NCBI GenBank assembly: GCA_964195715.1
Contig: CAXMRU010000224.1
Span: 19,386-83,385, forward strand
Reading direction: 5' to 3'
Source of the DNA: Benthicola sp964195715
GTDB lineage: Bacteria; Gemmatimonadota; Gemmatimonadetes; Palauibacterales; Palauibacteraceae
DNA: 64,000 nucleotides
The number at the start of each line of letters is the position of its first letter. Position 1 is the first letter of the stretch. The position numbers and the translations under genes are program-made. The notes under the pieces were generated by a model, which was given only the letters and a program-made list of their open reading frames with translations, was not told the origin of the DNA and searched no databases. Positions 8,908 to 17,595 of this stretch are shown here, in pieces.

Positions 8908-10186
8908 ATCGATCTTCCTCGCTTCCACTGGCGGCCATCGCGGCATGTCCCGACCGGTGCTTCTTTCTCGTCCTCGCGGTCGCTCCACGGACCAGGCGGC
9001 CGCTATCGATTACGTAAAGGAAGAACAGCATGAGAATCAGATTGAGACCGAACAGGGCCGCGGAGAAACCTATCCCCACTGACACGTCGGCCGAGTCCAG
9101 CGCGAAGATGGCCACGGCCATCAGCATGATGTACACCATGAGAGCCGGCACGAAGACCTTCCAGCCCAGGTCCATCAACTGGTCGTAGCGGAATCGGGGG
9201 ATCGTCCACCGTATGAACATGAAGAACACGACGAATAGCGTCGTCTTCATGGTAAACGCCACCAACGTCAGCAGAGTCTTCCACCACGTGGGATCACCGA
9301 CCACCGTGCCATCTGCCAGCACGCGGATGTTGTCTCCCTGCCAGAACGGAATGTCCCACCCTCCGAAGAAAAACACGGAAATCAGAGCCCCGGTCGTAAT
9401 CAGGTGGAAATACTCGCCAAGAAAGAACATTCCGAATTTCATGGAAGAGTATTCTGTGTGGTATCCACCCACGATCTCGGCTTCCGCTTCCGGTAGATCG
9501 AACGGAACCCGGTTCGTTTCAGCGAGACCCGAGACCAGAAAGAAGAACCCGGACACCATCAGTGGAAGAATGAACCACATTCCGTACGTCGCCGGTCCCG
9601 CAGCAAACGACTGCTGCATCGACACGAGAACCGGCATCTCTACGTTGCCCGCAAGCATCAGGACCGGGACCAGACTCATCGCCAGCCCGATCTCGTAACT
9701 GATCATCTGCGCCGAGCCCCGCAGTCCACCGAGAAACGAGTACTTGCTGTTCGAGGACCAGCCGGCCATCACCACCCCGTACACGGCCAGCGAAGAGATG
9801 GCCAATACGTAAAGGAAACCGATCGGTACGTCCGCCACGATCATGTCCACGCGGCCCCAGCGTGTCGGCAACGGGGACCCTAGCGGAATGACTCCGAACA
9901 GAACCGTGGCCGGAAACAGGGCCAGGGCCGGTGCGAGAATGAAGAACTTCTTGTGCGCCGCCCCCGGCGTGACCTCTTCCTTCAGGATGAACTTGAGGCC
10001 ATCGGCCATGACCTGCAGAATACCCAGCGGACCTACACGGTTCGGGCCACTCCTATCCTGCATGAAACCGGCGACTTTCCGCTCCATGTACGTCGACAAC
10101 GCGACGCCAAGCAGAAGGATGATGAAGAAAACGATGGTTTTCAGGATTGTGGCGACGACGAAGGCCGTGCCGGTGACCGCCTCCAT
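8897..10186 (-). CDS. nuoH: NADH-quinone oxidoreductase subunit H
   Basis: Membrane subunit forming most of the quinone-entry chamber of complex I. The hallmark segments are present: the early MERKVAGFMQDRSGPNRVGP loop, the Glu/Asp-rich ETNRVPFDLPEAEAEIVGGY followed by HTEYSSMKFG, and the RFRYDQLMDLGWK loop. At 429 residues it is longer than the 325-residue E. coli protein. Part of the excess is an Arg/Lys-rich cytoplasmic tail of about 35 residues after the last helix. It lies 8 bases after nuoG and overlaps nuoI. Confidence 0.96.
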   Translation of the reverse strand: MEAVTGTAFVVATILKTIVFFIILLLGVALSTYMERKVAGFMQDRSGPNRVGPLGILQVMADGLKFILKEEVTPGAAHKKFFILAPALALFPATVLFGVIPLGSPLPTRWGRVDMIVADVPIGFLYVLAISSLAVYGVVMAGWSSNSKYSFLGGLRGSAQMISYEIGLAMSLVPVLMLAGNVEMPVLVSMQQSFAAGPATYGMWFILPLMVSGFFFLVSGLAETNRVPFDLPEAEAEIVGGYHTEYSSMKFGMFFLGEYFHLITTGALISVFFFGGWDIPFWQGDNIRVLADGTVVGDPTWWKTLLTLVAFTMKTTLFVVFFMFIRWTIPRFRYDQLMDLGWKVFVPALMVYIMLMAVAIFALDSADVSVGIGFSAALFGLNLILMLFFLYVIDSGRLVRGATARTRKKHRSGHAAMAASGSEEDRYAG

Positions 10187-10194
10187 TCTGCCCC

Positions 10195-11772
10195 CTATTC
10201 CACAGCGACGGCCGGCTGCCCGGCCTCGCTGAGAAGTTCACCCCTGAGGCCGAGTCCGGTCCACGAGAGATCTTCCATCCCTGTCGTGCCCGCGGCCATC
10301 GCTTGAAACGCAGATCTCACGTCGAGGACACCTTCGCCCACACCCAAGTGCTCGAGCAGCCGGCTCAGCGACATCCACGCCGGACGCGCCACGCCCGGAG
10401 CTCTCAGAGCCTGGTGGAAACGCTGCACTCGGCCTTCGTAATTGACGAAGGTCCCTTCCATCTCCGGCACCGAAGCCGCGGGGAGAATCGCCGTCGCGTT
10501 GGCCGTTGCTGGATACAGTTGCGACCCCACGTAGAGGAAGAATCCAGCGTTCGCTCCGTAGTCGGCGGGAGCCTCGGCCAGGGCGTCGCCCAGCACCATC
10601 AGCACGCCACCGCCCGGCACATCAGGGAGTGTGTCGGAACGCTTGAATCCATGGAGCTCGGCGCCTGTCACGTTGGGTGCCCGGTCAGCCCGGAGCTTGA
10701 GCTTCGGGAAACCCGGGAGAGTGATTTCTTCACCTTGCTCTGCACGGAAGGTGCCGTCGTCGATACCCAGATTGCTGAGGAGACCCCGCAGATAATACAG
10801 GCTCTCGTTGGCCGCGCCCGCGGACACCACCGCCGCGCCGTCTCCCGCCTCGAGCCGTCCGGCGATCCAGGTGAGCGCCTCATTCCAGCTCGCGGGCTCC
10901 AGCTCACCGTCCATCCGGATTAGCGGCGCCTCGGCCCGCACGCCTCGGTTCGCCATGACCAGGTGTCGGCGGCCGTAGTCACACATCCAGTAAGAGTTCA
11001 CGTCCGGGTTCAGACGGGGCTTCGTCCGGACGATCTGATTCTCCACGACGTCGATGTTGATGTTGCAGCCAGTCGAGCAGCCGGGACAGATTCCAGGCGC
11101 CGAGTCCATGTCCCACGCCCGCGCCTTGAACACGAAGTCCTCGTGAACCAGTGCGCCGACCGGGCACACGTCCACGATGTTGCCTCGGAAGGCGTGATCC
11201 AGATCCTTGCCTGGGAACGTGTCGATGTAGGCCTTGTGTCCGCGCTGAGCCACTACGAGCGCGTTGTCTCCGGCCAGCTCTTCCATGAACCGGACGCACC
11301 GGGTGCACACGATGCAGCGGTCACCGAAGTACAGGATGTCGTCCGCCACGCGATCGCGTCCGAGCACGAGCTTGGCTTCGTCGTAACGGCTGCGCAGCTG
11401 GCCCGTCTCGAAAGCGTAATCCTGCAACATGCACTGACCCGCCGCGTCACAGATCGGGCAGTCGAGCGGGTGGTTCAGCAGCAGGAACTCGATGACCGAC
11501 TTCCTCGCCGTTTCTGCCGTCTCGCTCGTCGTGTACACGACCATGCCGTCCTGCGCTGGAAAGACGCACGACGGCTGCAGTTTGGGCTGGCCCTCGATCT
11601 CCACGAGACACATGCGGCACTGCGCCGGCCGGCTCGGGATGCCGGGGTGGTAACAGTAGTGAGGCACGACGATGCCCGCATGCTCTGCCGCCTGCAGAAC
11701 CGTAGTGCCGGCCTCTACCGTAACCTCGACAGCGTCGATGGTCAGCGTGACGTGGTTCGTTGTGTCGCTCAT
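10195..11772 (-). CDS. nuoG: NADH-quinone oxidoreductase subunit G, short form
   Basis: Iron-sulfur subunit of the peripheral arm. Residues 1-80 are the [2Fe-2S] domain (Cys40, 52, 55, 69). His101/Cys105/Cys108/Cys114 and Cys153/156/159/203 form N5 and N4. Cys229-x2-Cys232-x3-Cys236-x27-Cys264 is the N7 motif, which is only present in some bacteria. The following molybdopterin-oxidoreductase-like region is reduced: the protein is 525 residues against roughly 690-910 in better-known NuoG proteins. The open frame is continuous and well spaced from nuoF (31 bases) and nuoH (8 bases), so this looks like a naturally short form and not a broken gene. Confidence 0.93.
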   Translation of the reverse strand: MSDTTNHVTLTIDAVEVTVEAGTTVLQAAEHAGIVVPHYCYHPGIPSRPAQCRMCLVEIEGQPKLQPSCVFPAQDGMVVYTTSETAETARKSVIEFLLLNHPLDCPICDAAGQCMLQDYAFETGQLRSRYDEAKLVLGRDRVADDILYFGDRCIVCTRCVRFMEELAGDNALVVAQRGHKAYIDTFPGKDLDHAFRGNIVDVCPVGALVHEDFVFKARAWDMDSAPGICPGCSTGCNINIDVVENQIVRTKPRLNPDVNSYWMCDYGRRHLVMANRGVRAEAPLIRMDGELEPASWNEALTWIAGRLEAGDGAAVVSAGAANESLYYLRGLLSNLGIDDGTFRAEQGEEITLPGFPKLKLRADRAPNVTGAELHGFKRSDTLPDVPGGGVLMVLGDALAEAPADYGANAGFFLYVGSQLYPATANATAILPAASVPEMEGTFVNYEGRVQRFHQALRAPGVARPAWMSLSRLLEHLGVGEGVLDVRSAFQAMAAGTTGMEDLSWTGLGLRGELLSEAGQPAVAVE

Positions 11773-11803
11773 CCGTCGGCGACTCCTCGATACAGCTCTG
11801 GTC

Positions 11804-13075
11804 TCAGCACCTGATCAGCGTTTCGTATTCGTCGCGGAACTTGTCCAGCGAGGAGCGGAGCGGGAACACGACGCTGTCCGCCAGGGGACAGATCGTGCGC
11901 CCCGTCATCTGCTCGCACAGGTGGTACAACGTGTCGATGTCCGACAGGCTGCCCTCACCCCGTTCGATGCGGTGCAGGAGCTGCGCCGTCCACGATGTTC
12001 CCTCACGGCACTGCACACACTGACCGCAGGACTCGTGGGCGTAAAACTGGGCGATCCTGCGCATGGCCCGGACGATGTTCGTGTCTTCGTCCATCACGAT
12101 GGGCGACGCCGTGCCCAGCGCGCTTCCCGCCTCGGCCATCCCCTCATACGTGCCCTCGCAATCGAGCTCATCCGCTGTCAGCATGGCGGTGGACGACCCA
12201 CCAGGGATCACTGCCTTGATCTTCTTCCCGTTCGGAGCTCCGCCGCACACGTCGTAGATCACGTCCTTGAGCGCGATCCCCATGGGGAGCTCGTACGTAC
12301 CGGGTCTGACCAGGTGTCCCGAACAGCACCACAGCTTGGTCCCCGGGCTCTTCTCTGTGCCCCACTGCCTGTACCAGTCCGCACCCTCGGCGACGATCAT
12401 CGGCACGGCCGCGATCGTCTCAACGTTGTTGACCGTCGTGGGACGACCGAAGACGCCCGCCTGCGCCGGGAACGGGGGCTTGATCCAGGGTTCCGCCCGT
12501 CCGCCCATCAGCGAGCTCATGAGCCCCGTTTCTTCACCCGCGATGTAGGCCCCAGCCCCGATGTGCACGGTCACGTCGCAATTCCAGCCACTGCCGAGGA
12601 TGTTCTGTCCAACGTACCCGGCCTCGTAGGCCTCGACGACGGCGTCGGTGACAATCCGGCTGACCGGGAAAAACTCCCCGCGCACATAGATGTAGACGTG
12701 CTCGGCGCGAATCGCTCGCGCCGCGATCAGGCACCCCTCAATCAGGAGGTGCGGCACCCAACGCAGGACCTCGCGATCCTTGAACGCGCCGGGCTCGCTC
12801 TCGTCCGCGTTGCAGCACAGGTAATGTGGACCGGTCGGCTCCTGGGGCATGAAGCTCCACTTCACGCCGGTCGGAAAACCGGCTCCTCCCCTGCCCCGGA
12901 GGCCCGATTCCTTCACCACGTCGGTGATCGCGCCAGGCTCCATCTCCAGCGCCCTGGGAAGTGTGGCGTACCCCCCGAGCTCCTTCCAACCTGCAAGCGT
13001 CCGGGCCTTCTCGTCACCGAAGTGGCGCGAGAGGAGCGTGTTGACTTCCAGGTCGTGGCTGTACGGGTAACCCAT
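11804..13075 (-). CDS. nuoF: NADH-quinone oxidoreductase subunit F (FMN, NADH-binding)
   Basis: NADH-oxidising subunit of complex I: it binds NADH and FMN and passes electrons to cluster N3. The FMN/NADH glycine loop GRGGAGFPTG is at 61-70, a second glycine-rich stretch GAGAYIAGEETG near 172-184, and N3 ligands Cys350, Cys353, Cys356 and Cys396 are all present. The ATG at 13075 gives 423 residues, the normal length. An upstream in-frame extension to 13312 lies inside nuoE and encodes only Arg/Gly-rich sequence. Confidence 0.96.
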   Translation of the reverse strand: MGYPYSHDLEVNTLLSRHFGDEKARTLAGWKELGGYATLPRALEMEPGAITDVVKESGLRGRGGAGFPTGVKWSFMPQEPTGPHYLCCNADESEPGAFKDREVLRWVPHLLIEGCLIAARAIRAEHVYIYVRGEFFPVSRIVTDAVVEAYEAGYVGQNILGSGWNCDVTVHIGAGAYIAGEETGLMSSLMGGRAEPWIKPPFPAQAGVFGRPTTVNNVETIAAVPMIVAEGADWYRQWGTEKSPGTKLWCCSGHLVRPGTYELPMGIALKDVIYDVCGGAPNGKKIKAVIPGGSSTAMLTADELDCEGTYEGMAEAGSALGTASPIVMDEDTNIVRAMRRIAQFYAHESCGQCVQCREGTSWTAQLLHRIERGEGSLSDIDTLYHLCEQMTGRTICPLADSVVFPLRSSLDKFRDEYETLIRC

Positions 13076-13089
13076 GGGTTGTCGCCCGC

Positions 13090-13632
13090 CTAGTCCAGTT
13101 CGTCCAGGATCGCCGGCACCTGGTCCGGCGTCACGTTCTCGAAATAACAGTCGTTGACCTGCACCGCCGTTGCGAATCCGCACGCGCCCAGGCACTCCGC
13201 CTCGATCACCGTATACTTGCCGTCTTCCGACACCTCGCCCGCCCGGGTCTCCGTCTCGGCGAGGAAGCGCTCGAACACTTCGTCCGCCTCGTGCAGGTGG
13301 CACGATATGCAAGTGCAGACCTGGATGAAGTGCCTGCCGACGGGGTGCTTGTTGTACATGGTGTAGAAGGTGGCGACCGATCGGACATAGGCCGGGGTCA
13401 GATCCAACGCACCGGCGATCTGCTCCATGCTTTCGTCCGAAACCCAGCCATTCCTCTCCTGTGCATATCCGAGCATTGGCAGGAGGGCCGCTCGTTTCTC
13501 AGGGTAGCGACTCAGCGCCTTCTCCAGCCGGTCTTTGCCTTCGTCGTCCTCGAATAGCCGCTCGACAGGACGGAGCTCGGCTATCTGGAACGCCTGGGAG
13601 CTGGCGGCCGCCGGATGTATCGGGTTCTTCAC
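13090..13632 (-). CDS. nuoE: NADH-quinone oxidoreductase subunit E ([2Fe-2S])
   Basis: Thioredoxin-like subunit holding cluster N1a, partner of NuoF. The four ligands are visible as Cys106-x4-Cys111 and Cys147-x3-Cys151. I choose the GTG at 13632: it leaves a 16-base gap to nuoCD and has GGAG about 6 bases upstream. The longer frame starting at 13689 would overlap the end of nuoCD by about 40 bases. The resulting protein has 180 residues, typical of the family. Confidence 0.93.
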   Translation of the reverse strand: MKNPIHPAAASSQAFQIAELRPVERLFEDDEGKDRLEKALSRYPEKRAALLPMLGYAQERNGWVSDESMEQIAGALDLTPAYVRSVATFYTMYNKHPVGRHFIQVCTCISCHLHEADEVFERFLAETETRAGEVSEDGKYTVIEAECLGACGFATAVQVNDCYFENVTPDQVPAILDELD

Positions 13633-13648
13633 TGGATCTCCGTATCGA

Positions 13649-15490
13649 TCATCGATCGATCTCGCCCAGGACGATGTCGATGGACGCATTACAGGTGATC
13701 ACGTCAGAGACGAGTCCTCCCTCCACCATGTGAGGAAGCGAAGCGAGATTCACGAACGAGGGACCGCGGAATCGGCACCGAACGGGCTTCGATCCGCCAT
13801 CGGAAATGATCCCGAAGCCGAGCTCGCCCTTGGTGGCCTCGATCGAGTACCAGACATCGCCCGCCGGAACCTGAAGACCCTCCATGACGAGCTTGAAGTG
13901 CGAGATCATGGCGTCGATCGAGGACATGGCCTCGCTCTTGTCCGGCAGGATCACCGCAGGATCCTGCACGTTGATCGGCCCACCCGGCAGCCGGTCCAGG
14001 GCCTGCTGGATGATCCGCACGCTCTGCCGCATCTCCTCGAGACGAACCAGGTAGCGATCATACGTGTCGCCCACCACCCCCACCGGCACGTCGAAGTCGT
14101 ACTCATCGTACCCGAGGTACGGACGAGCCTTGCGGACGTCGTACGCCACGCCACTCCCACGAAGGTTCGGACCCGTGAGTCCGAAATCGAGAGCCGTCTC
14201 GGCGTCGATCACCCCGACATCGATCATCCGCCCCTGCCAGATCGAGTTCCTGGTCAGGAGTCTCTCGGTCTCGTCGAGGGTCGCGGGCAGGCCTTCGACG
14301 AACTCGCGACAGGCCTCCACCCACCCGACGGGCAGGTCCGCAAGCATGCCTCCCACGCGGGTGGCCGATGTAGTGATCCGCCCGCCGCAGTACGCCTCGT
14401 GGAGATTGTAGATGCGCTCGCGCTCCGAGAACGTGTACAGAAATACCGTCGTCGCGCCGAGATCCATCGCGCCCGTGCCCAACCACAGCAGGTGGCCCAG
14501 AATCCGGTTCAGCTCGCTCAGGATGACGCGGACAACGCGGCAGCGTGGCGTGATCTCTACTCCCAGCAAGCTCTCGACGGCGAGGACATAGCCGACGTTA
14601 TAGAGCATGGGCGCCAGGTAGTCCATCCGGTCCGTGTACGGAATCACCTGGTTCCACTCGCGGTACTCGCACGTCTTCTCGATGCCGGTGTGCAGGTAGC
14701 CGATGTGGGGAATGCACCGCACGACGGTCTCGCCGTCAAGCTGCAGCACGAGCCGGAGGACGCCGTGCGTGGCCGGGTGCTGGGGCCCCATGTTGATGAC
14801 CATCTTCTGGCCTGCCAGATCGTCCGGTGCCTCCTGCCCGCCCTCGGGGCCCGGAACCTCTGGAGCCTCCGTCTCGAGGACGCCAGCCAGCGCGAGCTCC
14901 TCCCTTGCGTAGACATCCTCCATCGAACGATTGAGGGCGCGCCTCACCTGCTCGGAACGCGTGAATCGACCCCGCAGCGGAAAGTCCTTTCGAAGCGGGA
15001 AGCCCTCGTCGTAGTTCTCCGGCATCAGGATTCGCCGAAGGTCGGGGTGGTCCGCAAAGTGCACACCGTACATGTCATAGACTTCACGCTCGAGCCAGTC
15101 GGCCGCCGCGTACAGGTCCACAGCACTCTGGACGGACAGTTCCGAACGCGGCAGGAGCACCAGGAGCCGCAGCATGTGACCATGCCGCATCGACCACAGC
15201 TGGTACCACACCTGGATCACGAGGTCACCGCCGGGATCGGCCCCCATCACGTCGAGCAGCAGGTCATAGCTCTGACCCGCATCGGTCTTCAGGAAGCTCA
15301 GCGCCTCGTGAATTCGCGCCGGCTCAATCGTGATCACAGGAGTGCCGACCGGATCTATCCGGACCGCACGGACTGCTTCTCCGAAACGGCTCCGCAACGT
15401 CTGGACCGATGGGCTCTGCTCCGCGTCGATCAGCGGCTCCGTACCGATCACCAGTTCAGGTATGGATGGTGCTGCAAGGGTTGAAGGCAT
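13649..15490 (-). CDS. nuoCD: NADH-quinone oxidoreductase subunits C and D, fused
   Basis: A single 613-residue frame joins the 30-kDa subunit (NuoC, about residues 1-200; DLYAAADWLEREVYDMYGV and HPDLRRILMPENYDEGFPLR) to the 49-kDa quinone-site subunit (NuoD, from about residue 225; NMGPQHPATHGVLRL, HIGYLHTGIEK, CRFRGPSFVNL). The join is a short Glu/Pro/Gly-rich linker. NuoD with NuoB and NuoH forms the quinone-reduction site near cluster N2. The start ATG at 15490 is 3 bases from the nuoB stop. The same fusion is known in E. coli and other lineages. Confidence 0.95.
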   Translation of the reverse strand: MPSTLAAPSIPELVIGTEPLIDAEQSPSVQTLRSRFGEAVRAVRIDPVGTPVITIEPARIHEALSFLKTDAGQSYDLLLDVMGADPGGDLVIQVWYQLWSMRHGHMLRLLVLLPRSELSVQSAVDLYAAADWLEREVYDMYGVHFADHPDLRRILMPENYDEGFPLRKDFPLRGRFTRSEQVRRALNRSMEDVYAREELALAGVLETEAPEVPGPEGGQEAPDDLAGQKMVINMGPQHPATHGVLRLVLQLDGETVVRCIPHIGYLHTGIEKTCEYREWNQVIPYTDRMDYLAPMLYNVGYVLAVESLLGVEITPRCRVVRVILSELNRILGHLLWLGTGAMDLGATTVFLYTFSERERIYNLHEAYCGGRITTSATRVGGMLADLPVGWVEACREFVEGLPATLDETERLLTRNSIWQGRMIDVGVIDAETALDFGLTGPNLRGSGVAYDVRKARPYLGYDEYDFDVPVGVVGDTYDRYLVRLEEMRQSVRIIQQALDRLPGGPINVQDPAVILPDKSEAMSSIDAMISHFKLVMEGLQVPAGDVWYSIEATKGELGFGIISDGGSKPVRCRFRGPSFVNLASLPHMVEGGLVSDVITCNASIDIVLGEIDR

Positions 15491-15493
15491 TGC

Positions 15494-16195
15494 TCAGTCC
15501 TGGTGCTCCAGGAGACGCTCGCGGCGATCCCGGGGACGTCGAACGGCGGAGGTTGCCTCCACGCCGCTCACGCGGTTCTGACCGGTCGAGTTGCCAAACG
15601 GCTGGGCCACGAGCTCGATGGCCTCAGGCGGCAGGTTGGGCTGGCCCGCGGAGTCCGGACTCTCTTCCCGGTGCACCGGGTTCATCAGGGACTCTCCCTT
15701 GATCTTCTCCTGGATCATCATGAGACCGTACAGAAGGCTCTCCGGCCGCGGCGGGCAGCCTGGAATGTAGACATCGACCGGCACGAGCTGGTCGATTCCC
15801 TGTACGATCGTGTAGTTGTCGAACATCCCCCCCGAGCTGGCGCACGCCCCCATCGAGATGCACCACTTGGGCTGAGGCATCTGGTCCCAGATCCGTCTGA
15901 GGATCGGAGCCATCTTATAGGACACCCGCCCGGCCACGATCATCAGGTCGGCCTGGCGGGGGCTGAACGAAAACCGCTCAGCGCCGAAGCGGGCGATGTC
16001 GAACTTGGATGTGGCCGATGCCATCATCTCGATCGCGCAGCACGCCGTTCCCATCGGCATCGGCCACAGCGAATTGCGACGCGACCAGTTAACCACTGCA
16101 TCGACTTTGGTGGTGATCCACGACACGGGGGCCCCGGTGTCCACGTCCCCGCCCGCCGGGTTCATTGTCGGAAGCCTCTTTCGTTCATCGGCCAT
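15494..16195 (-). CDS. nuoB: NADH-quinone oxidoreductase subunit B (cluster N2)
   Basis: Holds the terminal iron-sulfur cluster N2 that reduces quinone. The ligands are the tandem Cys52-Cys53 and Cys118 and Cys147 (in GACASSGGMFDNY and VYIPGCPPRPE). The protein has 233 residues, with an extra hydrophilic tail of about 50 residues after the core. It sits between nuoA and nuoCD with 3-base gaps on both sides. Confidence 0.96.
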   Translation of the reverse strand: MADERKRLPTMNPAGGDVDTGAPVSWITTKVDAVVNWSRRNSLWPMPMGTACCAIEMMASATSKFDIARFGAERFSFSPRQADLMIVAGRVSYKMAPILRRIWDQMPQPKWCISMGACASSGGMFDNYTIVQGIDQLVPVDVYIPGCPPRPESLLYGLMMIQEKIKGESLMNPVHREESPDSAGQPNLPPEAIELVAQPFGNSTGQNRVSGVEATSAVRRPRDRRERLLEHQD

Positions 16196-16198
16196 GCG

Positions 16199-16555
16199 TC
16201 AGTCCCACTCCAGCGCACCCTTCCTCCACGCGTAGGCCAGCCCCACGGCGAGGACGAAGATGAAGATGAACATCTCGATCAGTCCGAAGAGCCCCAGATC
16301 TCGGAAAACGACCGCCCAGGGCAGGAAGAATATTACTTCGATATCGAACACGATGAAGAGCATCGCGACGATGTAGAACTTGACCGAATAGCGCTGCCTC
16401 GTATCACCCAGGGGGTCGATGCCCGACTCATACGGCATCGCCTTGACAGCGCTTGGCCGATATGCGCTAGCCAGGTGAGACAGCAGGAGGAACATGCCCG
16501 AAGTGAGCAATCCGACAACGAACAGTATCATGACGCCGATGTATGCCTGCTTCAT
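16199..16555 (-). CDS. nuoA: NADH-quinone oxidoreductase subunit A
   Basis: Three-helix membrane subunit (118 residues) and first gene of the complex I operon. The conserved loop between helices 1 and 2, PYESGIDPLGDTRQRYSVKF, and the acidic helix-2 segment IVFDIEVIFFLPWAV are present. A promoter and a candidate redox operator lie directly upstream (see 16572-16628). This is the only good promoter I find for the 13 nuo genes. Confidence 0.95.
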   Translation of the reverse strand: MKQAYIGVMILFVVGLLTSGMFLLLSHLASAYRPSAVKAMPYESGIDPLGDTRQRYSVKFYIVAMLFIVFDIEVIFFLPWAVVFRDLGLFGLIEMFIFIFVLAVGLAYAWRKGALEWD

Positions 16556-16571
16556 CGCCCGTCCACATCGT

Positions 16572-16589
16572 TTGTGAAATTGTTCACGA
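16572..16589. promoter_or_regulatory. Candidate Rex-type (or CRP-type) operator for nuo
   Basis: The sequence TTGTGAAATTGTTCACGA is a 7-4-7 inverted repeat that matches the general Rex operator TTGTGAA-N4-TTCACAA at 13 of 14 defined positions. It lies about 10 bases downstream of the nuoA -10 box and 17 bases upstream of the ATG, so it should cover the region just after the transcription start, a place that suits repression. The core also fits the CRP-family pattern TGTGA-N6-TCACA with one mismatch, so the bound regulator cannot be settled from the site alone. Confidence 0.55.
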
Positions 16590-16598
16590 ACCGTGCCG

Positions 16599-16628
16599 AT
16601 AATAGCGCTGCCCGCTGTGTAGCGTCAA
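16599..16628 (-). promoter_or_regulatory. Sigma70-type promoter of the nuo operon
   Basis: On the minus strand TTGACG (16623-16628) is followed after 18 bases by TATTAT (16599-16604), each one mismatch from consensus. A start near 16592 would give a leader of about 35 bases before the nuoA ATG. Confidence 0.6.
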
Positions 16629-16728
16629 GCAAGCGGGCACGGCCACCGAAAACACGCTATTATGCTGTCATACAGGCTTTTTCGGCACTTTGGCGAGTGT
16701 TTCGCGGGGCCGCGCGACACAAGAGAGC

Positions 16729-17595
16729 ATGGTCGGCGTTCCGGGACAAGTGTTAGAACGAATCGAGACGTCGGACGGTCGCCTCGCGGTGGAACGGCAT
16801 GGCCCCGCGGAAGGCCAACCGGTGATCGTCTGCCTCCACGGTTTGAGCGCGAACCGCGCAACATGGAGACCGGTTGCACGTCGTCTGGCCGACCGGCACC
16901 AGTTCCTGCTGATGGACCTGCTGGGGCGAGGCGACTCCGACACCGCCCCCCACGCCCGCTACGACCTGGACTCGGAGGTCAGGAGGTTGGTTTCGGCGCT
17001 CGAGCGGATGCGGGTGCTCCGCCCCGTTCTCGCCGGCCATTCCCACGGCGCAGCCATCGCACTCGCGGCAGCCGAGCATCTCGATGCCCGGGGCCTCTTC
17101 CTCGTAAACCCCATCACTCCCGATGTGCGCCGACCGGCGCTCCTCGGTTTGCTCTCCCTTCCTTTCGTTCGCTCCGGCCTCGGACCGGTGCTGCGCATCT
17201 TCCGCCGACCGCTCACTCGCTATATCCTCGTGCGGCGAGTGTTCGCAGACGACCGCTATGTCACGAACGAAACAGTGAGCCGGTACGCGACTCCGTGGCG
17301 TGATCCGGATAGGGCGGCCGCGCTCCCCGGGATCCTGGGTGCCTGGAACCCCGAGGAGCTGAGGCCGTGGGCGCGGCGAGCCGACCGGCCCGTCAGAGTT
17401 GTGGCCGGCGCGCACGACCGGCGCATCGGAGCGGAGTTGGCTCGGAGGTGGGCGGGAGAGCTGGGCGCCTCGTTCGACCTGCTGCCGGACTGTGGACACT
17501 CGGCACCGGAGGAAAAACCCGACGAGACTGCTGCGCTTCTCGCGAATCTGCTGCATACAGTCCAGGACAGGGAAAGAGGATACGACACAGAATGA
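16729..17595 (+). CDS. Alpha/beta hydrolase
   Basis: Alpha/beta-fold hydrolase of 288 residues, likely an esterase or lipase-like enzyme with unknown substrate. The catalytic set is complete: nucleophile serine in GHSHGA, acid in VVAGAHDRRI and histidine in DCGHSAPEEKP; the oxyanion motif is CLHGLSANRATW. The ATG at 16729 is preferred. A TTG at 16690 in the same frame would add 13 residues. The last four bases overlap the dcd start (ATGA), so the two genes are translated together. There is no signal peptide, so it should be cytoplasmic. Confidence 0.82.
   Translation: MVGVPGQVLERIETSDGRLAVERHGPAEGQPVIVCLHGLSANRATWRPVARRLADRHQFLLMDLLGRGDSDTAPHARYDLDSEVRRLVSALERMRVLRPVLAGHSHGAAIALAAAEHLDARGLFLVNPITPDVRRPALLGLLSLPFVRSGLGPVLRIFRRPLTRYILVRRVFADDRYVTNETVSRYATPWRDPDRAAALPGILGAWNPEELRPWARRADRPVRVVAGAHDRRIGAELARRWAGELGASFDLLPDCGHSAPEEKPDETAALLANLLHTVQDRERGYDTE

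Noticed and set aside
13535..15484. 649-residue plus-strand frame opposite nuoCD
   Set aside because: Antisense shadow; nuoCD is certain by its motifs.
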